From positions 930,001 to 994,000 of the forward strand of contig NZ_OZ034692.1 in assembly GCF_964026735.1 (NCBI RefSeq): a DNA stretch of 64,000 nt, given 5' to 3'. This document shows positions 56,568 to 64,000 of this stretch, one piece after another; within the stretch, counting starts at the first letter, position 1, and each line of letters begins with the position of its first letter. Position numbers and translations under genes: made by a program. The notes beneath the pieces are model-generated. The model searched no databases. It saw nothing but the letters and a program-made list of their open reading frames with translations, and had not been told where the DNA came from. The DNA comes from Wolbachia endosymbiont (group E) of Neria commutata (GTDB lineage Bacteria; Pseudomonadota; Alphaproteobacteria; Rickettsiales; Anaplasmataceae).

Positions 56568-56644
56568 TGGGGCGAACGACCAGGATCGAACTGGCGACAT
56601 TCAGTACCACAAACTGACGCTCTACCAACTGAGCTACGCCCGCC
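56568..56644 (-). tRNA. tRNA-His (GTG)
   Basis: Minus strand starts GGCGGGCGTAGCTCAGTTGG with the extra G-1 pairing to C73 (8-bp acceptor with two G-U), anticodon GTG in CAGTTTGTGGTACTG, T arm CCAGTTCGATCCTGG, and an encoded CCA. Confidence 0.96.
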
Positions 56645-56706
56645 ACTTGTAAAAATTTTTAACATACCAATGCAAATAGTCAACTGATTATTTAAGCAAA
56701 CTCCCT

Positions 56707-57720
56707 CTACTTTGACGCTGTACATCTAACACCTTTAGCAACATCATCGTAAATCTCTGCTAAATCCTGACTTAAAATTGAAGGATCTCCAACATCAGAA
56801 GCATAGCATATTTGTGGATCTATAGGGATACTACCTAAAAATTTGGTGCTTAGCTCCTCAGACATTCTTTTTGCACCGTCTTTTCCAAAAATATATATTT
56901 TTGAGTTGTTCTGAATAAAATAACTCATATTTTCTACGATACCAATAACTGGCACACTGAGCTTTGTAAACATATCGTAGATTTTACGCGCATCAATCAA
57001 AGCAAGTTCCTGCGGAGTTGAAACTATTATTGCTCCAGTTAAGTTAAAGTTTTCCATCAGACTTAGATGCACATCCCCGGTTCCAGGCGGTGTGTCAACT
57101 ATCAAATATTCTATATCAGACCACTTTGTTCCCGTCAGCAAATTGTAAAGTGCTTTTGTAATCATAGGTCCACGCCATATTGCTGCGCGATCTTTATCGA
57201 TGAAATAGCCAATTGAAATAGTGTGAAGTCCATACTTTTCTATAGGTATGACTTTACCACCTAGTATCTCTGGCTTCAATTCTTCAGCACCAAGCATTTT
57301 AGGAATTGAAGGACCATATATATCTGCGTCCAGCAGTGCAACTTTATGCTTTAATCTTGTAAGTGAAAGAGCAAGATTTAGCGCAACCGTGGATTTGCCC
57401 ACCCCCCCTTTTCCAGAAGCAACAACAATTATATTTTTAACTCCTTCAATATGTAATTTAGTTTTTTGTTGTACGGCTTGTTTTTTGCTGGTGGCAACTA
57501 CGGTTACTTTTGTTACCCCTGATATGGCTTTAACAGCTTGCTCACAATTTTTTCTTAATTCTTCGTTTTCTTTTGTGTTACCGTCAATTTCAAGTGCAAA
57601 ACTAACGTACCCTGCTTTAATAATAATTGAAGATATTATGCCAAGTGCAATAACATCCTTACCGCTTTTTTGCTCTATAACTTTTTTTAAATGCTCTTTT
57701 ACTATCTCCTCATTAATCAT
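56707..57720 (-). CDS. mrp: Mrp/NBP35-type P-loop ATPase (Fe-S carrier family), CxxC absent
   Basis: About 337 residues from the ATG at 57720 (GGAGAAGCATCTA upstream); a frame to 57771 would add 17 repeat-derived residues. An N-terminal DUF59-like domain precedes VVASGKGGVGKSTVALNLAL (deviant Walker A), DADIYGPSIPKML and VDTPPGTGDVHLSLMENF. In Fe-S carriers a CxxC follows ENMSYF; here it reads ENMSYFIQNNSKIYIFG, with no Cys. Such loss is also seen in other alphaproteobacteria. Confidence 0.9.
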   Translation of the reverse strand: MINEEIVKEHLKKVIEQKSGKDVIALGIISSIIIKAGYVSFALEIDGNTKENEELRKNCEQAVKAISGVTKVTVVATSKKQAVQQKTKLHIEGVKNIIVVASGKGGVGKSTVALNLALSLTRLKHKVALLDADIYGPSIPKMLGAEELKPEILGGKVIPIEKYGLHTISIGYFIDKDRAAIWRGPMITKALYNLLTGTKWSDIEYLIVDTPPGTGDVHLSLMENFNLTGAIIVSTPQELALIDARKIYDMFTKLSVPVIGIVENMSYFIQNNSKIYIFGKDGAKRMSEELSTKFLGSIPIDPQICYASDVGDPSILSQDLAEIYDDVAKGVRCTASK

Positions 57721-57754
57721 TAGATGCTTCTCCAAACTATCCTTACTGTTGTCA

Positions 57755-57917
57755 TAGCCCCCTCCTGTCACTCCAGTAGCCCTTCCCCTGTCATTCCAGT
57801 GCTACGACACTGGAATCCAGTTTTCTTATTTAATAATTTCATCATATAGATCTTTCCAATATAATGAATAAATTTACTGGATCCCAGTGTCACGCACTGG
57901 GATGACAAGGTAAATAG
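57755..57917. repeat. Palindromic repeats between mrp and prs
   Basis: GTCATTCCAGTGCTACGACA/CTGGAATCCAG at 57799-57830 and GGATCCCAGTGTCACGCACT/GGGATGACAAGG at 57879-57912, with a partial GTCACTCCAGTAGCCC at 57766. Same family as the in-gene copies. Confidence 0.85.
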
Positions 57918-57983
57918 GTCTATCAACTTACACTTTAATCATCTGATAATTTATGTATAATCTAAAAACTCAATTAATACATT

Positions 57984-58922
57984 ATGAAGGTAATAATAGG
58001 CAATGCTAGTAAAGAATTAGGGGAATTGATAGTTAATGAGCTGAGCATTCAACCATTTCCATCTCGGGTATCAAAGTTTGCAGATGGTGAGATAAATGTT
58101 GAAGTGGCAAATGATCTCTATAATAAAGAAATATATATAGTGCAATCTATTTCTTTTCCTGTGAATGATAGCCTTATAGAGCTTCTCCTTATAATTGATG
58201 CAGCAAAAAAAGCGGGAGCCAAGAGGATAACAGCAATTATTCCCTACTATGGATACAGCCGTCAAGATAGGATTATTAAAAGTGATAGTATGCAATCTGC
58301 TTTGAGTGCTAAACTTGTTGCAAATCTTATTCAAACTGCAGGTGCGAATAGTGTTGCAGTTGTTGACTTACATTCAAATCAAATTGAGGGCTTTTTTAAT
58401 GTGCCAGTAGCTAATTTGAGCTGTTTTGAAGTATTTGTTAAATCTATAATACATGAAGAAAGCTTAGCAATCATCGCACCAGACGTTGGAGCAATTGGCA
58501 GAGCGCGTGCTTTTGCAAAGACTTTGGAAGAAAAGTACAACATAGAATTAAGTGATAAGATCGTTGTAGTGGATAAATATAGAGAGAAAGCAGGCACATC
58601 TCAAGTGATGAGCATAATAGGAGAAGTTGCAAATAAAAACTGCATAATTGTTGATGATATAGTTGACTCTGGAGGAACTCTATGCAACGCAGCACTTGCA
58701 CTTAAAAATAATGGAGCAAAGTCTGTAATTGCTTGCATTACACATGGAGTGCTTTCAGGCAGTGCAGTTGACAAAATCTCTTCTTCTGCTCTGGATAAAT
58801 TGATCATTACAGACACTATACTTCCAAAATTTGGAAAAACTAATAAAATAGAAGTTGTTTCAGTTGCAAATGTTTTAGCTAACTTTATGTTAGAAACCCA
58901 AGGAGGTCAAGATGCCCACTAA
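57984..58922 (+). CDS. prs: Ribose-phosphate pyrophosphokinase
   Basis: 312 residues: GNASKELGELIVNELSI, IPYYGYSRQDR, VVDLHSNQIEGFFNVPVANL and VDDIVDSGGTLCNAALAL (PRPP loop) are conserved. Makes PRPP for nucleotides. Its stop overlaps the gatC start by 11 bp. Confidence 0.97.
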   Translation: MKVIIGNASKELGELIVNELSIQPFPSRVSKFADGEINVEVANDLYNKEIYIVQSISFPVNDSLIELLLIIDAAKKAGAKRITAIIPYYGYSRQDRIIKSDSMQSALSAKLVANLIQTAGANSVAVVDLHSNQIEGFFNVPVANLSCFEVFVKSIIHEESLAIIAPDVGAIGRARAFAKTLEEKYNIELSDKIVVVDKYREKAGTSQVMSIIGEVANKNCIIVDDIVDSGGTLCNAALALKNNGAKSVIACITHGVLSGSAVDKISSSALDKLIITDTILPKFGKTNKIEVVSVANVLANFMLETQGGQDAH

Positions 58923-59268
58923 ATCGACAGAAGATATAATTACTTCGCTAATAGAATTTGTAAATAAGAGAAAAATCACAATTACCAAAGAAGAAATGCT
59001 TAAAATCGCGCAGCTTGTAAGAATTAAGCTATCAAATGATGAGATTGAATACTACTCTAAAGAGCTGACAATGCTTGATTGGATACACGATATTTTGCTA
59101 AAAGTTAACACTGAAGGCGTTTTTCCTATACGTTACGGCAGCATTGATGAGGATGTTCACATACGTCGTGATGACGTGGTTGGTTCTCAGAACATTAAAG
59201 AGGAGATATTATCCAATACAAAGCCTGAGCATGGATATTTTGTAGTACCAAAGGCTATAAGCGACTAA
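58912..59268 (+). CDS. gatC: Asp-tRNA(Asn)/Glu-tRNA(Gln) amidotransferase subunit C
   Basis: 118 residues with AAGGAGGTCAAG just before the ATG. ITKEEMLKIAQLVRIKLSND and the C-terminal HIRRDDVVGSQNIKEEILSN and GYFVVPKAI match GatC; a 20-residue N-terminal extension precedes the usual start. It stabilises GatA in the transamidase that makes Gln-tRNA(Gln). gatA and gatB are not here. Confidence 0.9.
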   Translation: MPTKSTEDIITSLIEFVNKRKITITKEEMLKIAQLVRIKLSNDEIEYYSKELTMLDWIHDILLKVNTEGVFPIRYGSIDEDVHIRRDDVVGSQNIKEEILSNTKPEHGYFVVPKAISD

Positions 59269-59349
59269 GTTGTAATATTTATATTAAAATTGATATATTG
59301 TTAACAATTTCATGTTAGACTGTTAATAGTTGTTAATTTGGTATATATT

Positions 59350-59600
59350 ATGGTTACAAAAATAATAAAAACTCACTCTGTACATAACGGTCATGTAAAA
59401 AAAACATTAACATTTTTAACAGAAGAAAATAATATATCGAATGAAACTCAAGCCTTACCTTTTAATCAATCTTCAGCATTTTATAGTCCTGTTGCATATG
59501 GATTTTTTGATGATGTAGGTGACTTTTTTACAAACGCTGGGAAGACATTTATAGATGGATTCGCAAAATTCGGAGAGGGAATAGCAGAAGGAAATTTGTT
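59350..59600 (+). pseudogene. Hypothetical gene, 5' part (split by group II intron 2)
   Basis: 84 codons from MVTKIIKTHSVHNGHVKK, with a central DDVGDFFTNAGKTFIDGF and ending ...GIAEGNL at the intron junction. If the intron (59601-62892) is removed, codon 59599-59600 + 62893 becomes TTC and the frame continues FKKVLTGIGEAGAPG, so the total would be 317 residues. No family recognised. Confidence 0.7.
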
Positions 59601-59705
59601 ATCTAAGGAGAGAAAGTCACCCTTCTCCCCTTGACTTCAGAACCGGACTTGATAGTTTGCCCATCATCCGGCTCCTCTGTAATTTGGTGTTTGTCATACA
59701 TACTT

Positions 59706-60056
59706 TTAATGTAAGCAATCATGGCAGTGTCCATGCATCATGGCTAAATTCTTAATGTTGTTATTGCTTCTATTTTCGTCCCGGTGATGTACTTCTATAA
59801 CGTCATCAGATCTAAAATATAATTTACAATAATCACATCTACCTTTTTGCATTTTCAGAAGCTTTATTACTCGTGATGGCTTGTCTGATACCTTACTTAA
59901 ACGTTTACCCCAATATACCCAATCTCCATCATATGGGGATTTGGATCCAATCACCTTGACATGCCGCTTAATAGCATGGTCTGCGTATTTGATAAGATAT
60001 ATTCCATTGCTTGTCATAAACCTCCAATTGTCGTTTTTATACTTTCTAAAGTACAT
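59706..60056 (-). pseudogene. HNH endonuclease domain of intron 2 RT
   Basis: 116 codons; the C-terminal part has KGRCDYCKLYFRSDDVIEVH HRDENRSNNNIKN, an HNH endonuclease motif with CxxC. In frame with the maturase segment through a TAG at 60066-60068 (GRC-stop-IRKMYFRKYKN), probably once Trp. Separate as it stands. Confidence 0.75.
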
Positions 60057-60065
60057 TTTCCTTAT

Positions 60066-60218
60066 CTAGCATCTTCCCTTATTTGGATGTTTACGTACCG
60101 CCCATCTCCAAAGCATTCTAAACATGATACTATCCAATAAACCAAAAGTTTTGCTTGATACTCCTGAAGAGTAATAATTACACCATCCTCTAATAATAGG
60201 GCTAAGGGTTTTTATTAC
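60066..60218 (-). pseudogene. Maturase domain remnant of intron 2 RT
   Basis: VIKTLSPIIRGWCNYYSSGV, then SKTFGLLDSIMFRMLWRWAV and RKHPNKGRC, the group II maturase domain. Separated from the RT by IS5 copy C and from the HNH part by the TAG. Confidence 0.8.
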
Positions 60219-60290
60219 TAGCCCCCCTGCGAAACAACGTGAAGCAAGTTGCTGATAAAATCTGGTAAGAAATCCCCAGCCCAAAAATTA

Positions 60291-60665
60291 TTAAAAACTA
60301 TGCCTCAAATTCACAATTCCTGCTATAATATTAAATCTCATGTTGTATTTCTTCTGAAAATTGCGGTAAACATTTGACATTATTTTGAAGATTTTTATCT
60401 CGCGAATCTTATTTTCCACACGCATCCTGAACGATGCCAGCTTCCGATTATGCTCCTTTTGCTCCTCCGTTAGTGGCTTTTTACGGTGTTTTTTGTACGG
60501 AATCACAACGTTTTTCTGCAGTTTTTGCCAACCTTGATACCCAGAATCGGCATATTTTATGCTATCTTTGGCCAACAATTTTTCCTGTTTCCTTATGCGA
60601 AAATCATGCATTCGACCTCTATGCGACTTCGAAATCGACAGAATTTGCCCATTTCCCTCGATCAC
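60291..60665 (-). CDS. IS5-family transposase, C-terminal part (copy C)
   Basis: Same DDE segment as copy B (NGQILSISKSHRGRMHDFRI, KYADSGYQGWQKLQ). Frame differs from the N-terminal piece by the T6 versus T7 run. Confidence 0.75.
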   Translation of the reverse strand: MIEGNGQILSISKSHRGRMHDFRIRKQEKLLAKDSIKYADSGYQGWQKLQKNVVIPYKKHRKKPLTEEQKEHNRKLASFRMRVENKIREIKIFKIMSNVYRNFQKKYNMRFNIIAGIVNLRHSF

Positions 60666-60838
60666 AATTTCGGTTTTTATTGTGGTTGCTTTCTTTTTTC
60701 CGGAATAACTTTTCTTACGTTTTTTGCTGTCTTTCGGCCGCTGTATCGGTTGCTCCGTGACGTCTGCTAAAATTTTTAAAATCCTTTCTGGCGTCAGCGT
60801 TCTATCCTTTTTTATAGTAATTTTTTGGCCAATAATGG

Positions 60839-61123
60839 CTACATTTTCTTAAAAAGTCGGCAAATATTTGAGTTGTGCAAATTAAACAAAAACCCTAAAA
60901 ATGGATGCGTTATGTACGTTCTGTAATAAATTAGAACACATAAAATCCTGTCTTCTAGCTCCTCAACATGCGATTTTCTTCCGTGACATTTCTTTTTCGC
61001 CTCCATTTTTTCCCACTCTGGACGCACTTTTGCCACAATTTTTTCAAATTCTTCTGTTGTCAGACCCGTTAATTGCCTGAAAATATACTGGGTCTTTGAA
61101 ACTTTTGCGTAACTTATTGCCAT
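60839..61123 (-). CDS. IS5-family transposase, N-terminal part (copy C)
   Basis: 94 codons, MAISYAKVSKTQYIFRQLTG..RLFKKM, ending at TAG. Nearly identical to copy B from FEKIVAKVRPEWEKMEAKKK on. Confidence 0.75.
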   Translation of the reverse strand: MAISYAKVSKTQYIFRQLTGLTTEEFEKIVAKVRPEWEKMEAKKKCHGRKSHVEELEDRILCVLIYYRTYITHPFLGFLFNLHNSNICRLFKKM

Positions 61124-61199
61124 CTTCCCTCTTCTAAAACTTTCATTTTACATGCTTTTTAATGTTTTTCATCTGTTTTTTACCTTTTCGCATGGGGTC

Positions 61200-62396
61200 T
61201 ACTGCTTCTTGAGGTGCTCCACGCATCCTTCTGATCTCATTTTTAATAACCAGTGTATGCTTCTTAATTGAGTTACGGCTTGGTTTAGTTAGCAACGTAT
61301 ATCCTCTCTTATATTGTTTTTTGGGATATTGTCGTATTGTAAATCCAAGAAAGTCGAAACCTGGTTTTTTGTTCTTAAGAGGGTTTAACAAGTGGGAAAT
61401 TTGCGTTTTTGATGGCTTTAATTCTAATCCGATAGTTTTTAACCATTCTTTAATTAGAATTTCTGCCTTACGGATAACTTCCTCATCTTTATGTAATACC
61501 ACAAAATCATCGGCGTAAGTTATTACGCTAATAGATCTTTTAATTACTTCTCTGTAAGTCTTACCCTGTCTATTTTTCTTGAATGTACTTTGTATATCTC
61601 TTGCAATTGAATCCTTCAAATGTTCTTCTAAACCATATAAAGCAATACAAGCCAGTAAAGGAGAAATTGTTCCTCCTTGGATTGTACCGCTTTCAGTTGG
61701 TTTAAATATTTCATTTTCCATAACACCTGCTCTCAACCATCCTTTTATGATTTTCCTTAGATTTGGTGTGGTATTGAGTTTTTTCAGCAACGCATTATGG
61801 TTAATATTATCATAGAATCCAGATATATCGGCATCTAAAACAAATGCTGTCTTTCTTCTGAATATTTGAAATATGGCTTCAATTGCATCATGACAAGATC
61901 GACCTGGTCTAAAACCATACGTGTTTGGCTCAAATTTAGCTTCCCATTCTGGTTCTAGTGCCTTAGTAACAAGTGTCTGTTTCGCCCGCTCTGAAATAGT
62001 GGGTATGCCTAACGGCCTTTTCTCAGCTTTTCCAGGCTTCAAAATCCAAACACGTCTTGATGGTTTGGCTTTTTCCTTTATATCTAAAGAATATGCTAAT
62101 TGCAGTCTTTCTTTTTCCTTAAGGTTAGCTTTTCCATCAATTCCTGCAGTCTTCTTACCCCTGTTATCCCGAGTTACTCTTCTAACAGATAGCAATTTAG
62201 CACTTGTTGATCTGAGTAATAGTCTCTGAAGGTTGTGCACCTTTTTGATATCATTACTTTTAGAAGCTCGGTAAATTCGTTTTTGTAGCTTGAACACATA
62301 TTTCTCTAGCTTACGCCAAGGAATTGTGTCCCATTCATACCTAACATTTAGTTGGCCCATAACATATTCACTACTATTCACAACTTTACCCTCCAA
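61200..62396 (-). pseudogene. Reverse transcriptase of intron 2, N-terminal part
   Basis: About 399 native codons: an RT N-terminal domain, GIDGKANLKEKERLQLAYSL, LGIPTISERAKQTLVTKALE, TYGFRPGRSCHDAIEAIFQI, GTIQGGTISPLLACIALYGL and the YADD site (SVITYADDFVVLHKDE). It ends at EIRRMRGAPQEA where IS5 copy C starts. The following 18 codons are IS-derived. The ancestral protein would continue with the maturase and HNH segments, about 560 residues. Confidence 0.88.
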
Positions 62397-62892
62397 ATAC
62401 AGTGTCTACGTCTGCGTATCCTAAGCATTACCTTAGGCATTAGCTTCTTAGACAATCCCTCCACACAGAAGCTTGCGGTTGGCTACCTACTTAATTATCC
62501 TTATAAAGAATAAGTAAGAGCTTCCATGTGGTTACTCCGTTCCATAAAACCGTTTCGCGTTAGACTTAGGTCCTTACTATTTGCCGGGAAATCGGAAACA
62601 TCTTGATTAGACTAATTAACTCTAATCATCCATTTTTCCGTACCTTATTGGTCTATACGTATCAACCTTATTTCGCATATAAACATTACGACAATTCAGA
62701 CATAAGTTTCTCTCGTAACCATATCTAACTCTTCTTGGGAGGGATTTATCACAAGATTAGATATTACTCCCTTTTTACCCATGCTTGCATCCTAAGGGGT
62801 TGCCAATTCCTTAAAATGTGGGTAACGATTTCAACCAGATGTTATGGTGGATGGAATTTAACCATCACGATTTCACGACATCGGAACCGCAC

Positions 62893-63595
62893 CAAAAAAG
62901 TATTAACAGGAATAGGCGAGGCAGGTGCTCCTGGATTAGTAACAGGAGTAGATGAACTGACTAGCAGATTTTCTGGGAAATCGTCCGAGGAAAAGAAATC
63001 AGTATTAGAAACGACTAGTGAAGAGCTTATAGACTTAGCAATCAGATCAGCTGAAAAAGCAAAAGCTGGAGCAGAAAAAATTGACGAAGGATTACTAAAG
63101 AATGATTTGGGGGAAATGTTAGAGGGTGCAAAAAGATTAGAAAATACTCATGGAGAAATTGTAGTAAAGGATGTTATTAATTCTTCTAAAGGAGAATTTA
63201 AAACGTTAATAGAAGCTCTTAATCGCAGTTCTCGAACAGCAGGACAAGGGGAAGATATTGAAAAAGCTATACAGAAAGGAGATGTAAAAGGACTATTCGA
63301 AGGAATAAAGTCGTTAGACAAGGTTTCCCCATTTATGCACGATCTTGCTCTCGAAGCCACTAAAAAAGTATTTGTAAAAATGGTCGAAAGACTTAATGAA
63401 TTCAGCGATGAATTAACAAATATAGCAAGTAAATTGGAGAAAGATATAAGGGAAGGAGATAATTTAGATAAAATAATAAAGGGTATAGAAGAATTGAAGC
63501 AAATTGATCCTGAAGATACAAAGTTAATGAATGATCAACACTCTCCTACATCTGAAGATGATATTGAGCTACACAGTGAGTTCATATTTTTTTAA
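62893..63595 (+). pseudogene. Hypothetical gene, 3' part (after intron 2)
   Basis: About 233 codons from the intron border: KKVLTGIGEAGAPGLVTGVD, then long amphipathic helices (EELIDLAIRSAEKAKAGAEK; SDELTNIASKLEKDIREGDN) with two similar units of GxLxxxExxKxL type around residues ~110-200. It ends HSEFIFF. Unassigned; strongly helical, maybe a coiled-coil effector-like protein. Confidence 0.65.
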
Positions 63596-63610
63596 TATCT
63601 GTACATACTT

Positions 63611-63660
63611 GGGCCGCGGTTTACCCGCGGTATCTCAGCCGCTAACAAGCAGCAAGATGA
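63611..63660. repeat. Palindromic GC-rich hairpin
   Basis: CCGCGG-TTTAC-CCGCGG at about 63615-63631, followed by CAGCCGCTAACAAGCAGCAA. A strong hairpin after the split gene's stop; it may be a terminator or a repeat unit, similar in style to the AGCTGCCAATAGGCAGC unit near 28953. Confidence 0.5.
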
Positions 63661-63719
63661 TGGTTTGTTATAGCATAGGAATGGCGTAAAACCTACACTC
63701 GTCACAACATTCAACTTAC

Positions 63720-64000
63720 TTAAGGAGCACTACAACCAGTAGAAAATTTTGCACAACCTCCAAACATTGCTTTTACTTTTTCAAAGTAAGTAGAAGGTTC
63801 TGCAGGAATTTCTACATCATCTATCACAGCGCTTATTGCTTCTTTTATATCACCATCTGTAATTAATTCTTTTAATTTCTGCTTTATAGACCCTCTTCCA
63901 ACCTCTTGCCCATACCTATTATAGTAATCTACATACAGCTTGTTAAAGACAAATTGCTTTGCTTCTTTCATTGATTCATCGATGCTATCCTTTACTTCAG
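63720..64000 (-). CDS. Hypothetical protein, C-terminal part (continues beyond right edge)
   Basis: The frame is open upstream of the ATG at 63971 to the window edge (EVKDSIDES precedes MKEAKQFVFNKLYVDYYNRY), so only the C-terminal ~93 residues are visible. It is charged and helical, ending FGGCAKFSTGCSAP. No family recognised. The stop lies at 63720. Confidence 0.55.
   Translation of the reverse strand, partial: EVKDSIDESMKEAKQFVFNKLYVDYYNRYGQEVGRGSIKQKLKELITDGDIKEAISAVIDDVEIPAEPSTYFEKVKAMFGGCAKFSTGCSAP

Larger units (their letters stand above)
60221..61199 (-). mobile_element. IS5-family insertion sequence copy C
   Basis: 979 bp, ends GCCCCCCTGCGAAA and (reversed) GACCCCATGCGAAA, flanked by TA at 60219-60220 and 61200-61201. 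It carries the same in-frame TAG as copy B (here 60839-60841) plus a one-base deletion in a T-run just after, so the transposase is doubly broken. Inserted into the RT gene of intron 2 between EA and V-IKTLSPI. Confidence 0.88.
59601..62892 (-). mobile_element. Group II intron 2, antisense in a coding gene, with nested IS5
   Basis: 5' end GTGCGGTTCC at 62892, RT gene 62396-59706 interrupted by IS5 copy C (60221-61199), DV about 59640-59674 (GAGCCGGATGATGGG..CCGGTTC), DVI and a terminal AT at 59601. The intron length without the IS is ~2.3 kb. It lies antisense to the interrupted gene, so splicing of the gene's own RNA cannot restore it. Confidence 0.8.

Noticed and set aside
57755..57917. CRISPR-like repeat array between mrp and prs
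   Set aside because: Units are palindromic, variable in spacing and recur inside genes; there are no regular spacers and no cas genes in the window.

Overview
The window looks like a chromosomal segment of a Wolbachia endosymbiont (Rickettsiales, Alphaproteobacteria). The evidence is AT-rich DNA, a circularly permuted two-piece tmRNA, an alphaproteobacterial TrcR/DUF1013 regulator and SspB, many ankyrin-repeat proteins, and a heavy load of decayed insertion sequences (IS5-, IS66-, IS110-, IS481- and IS630-like), group II introns and short palindromic repeats. I see no rRNA, no CRISPR array and no recognisable phage WO structural genes. Species and strain are inferred from gene families, not from a search.

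Layout. 1-4.9 kb (mostly minus strand): N-terminal part of rpoD running off the left edge; a partial Mrp/Mnh cation antiporter operon (mnhF-mnhG-mrpA C-terminal part-mnhB-mnhC); rpoZ; trcR; then tmRNA (ssrA) directly followed by sspB on the plus strand. 4.9-6.1 kb: IS66-like fragment with a decayed IS5 copy inside. 6.1-6.8 kb: tRNA-Ile, rpmA, rplU. 6.9-16.1 kb is a gene graveyard: a broken NLR/STAND-like gene (nuclease-like domain, NB-ARC, ankyrins), a 215-bp MITE-like element, an ankyrin gene cut by an IS5 copy, an IS630 end, a large hypothetical gene broken in three places, and an IS481-like remnant.

16.6-43.2 kb is mostly housekeeping: mreB with an upstream M32 carboxypeptidase-like protein that has lost its metal site, pal, a two-TM hypothetical, an 800-residue ankyrin membrane protein, hflK-hflC-degP, two tandem SMR transporters, an APC permease, a J-domain membrane protein, era and a 3'-5' exonuclease, groES-groEL with a heat-shock-like promoter, ygfZ, nadK, rpmE, fabD, a GltD-like flavoprotein and a frameshifted hypothetical.

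43.3-46.7 kb: a group II intron lying against the 5' half of an IS110 transposase, then a frameshifted hypothetical. 46.7-59.3 kb: iscX, tRNA-Leu, rpsD, tkt, a hypothetical, a decayed IS630 copy abutting rsmA, tRNA-Thr, tpiA, dut, murF, rpe, tRNA-His, mrp, prs, gatC. tkt, murF and the GltD-like gene carry in-frame palindromic repeats. 59.3-63.6 kb: a hypothetical gene split by an antisense group II intron whose own reverse transcriptase is split by an IS5 copy. The right edge holds a partial unknown gene.

Functional links: ssrA and sspB both serve trans-translation and ClpXP delivery; hflKC and degP are envelope proteolysis; tkt, rpe, prs and tpiA are sugar-phosphate metabolism; dut, prs and nadK are nucleotide metabolism; mreB, murF and pal belong to the residual cell-envelope machinery.
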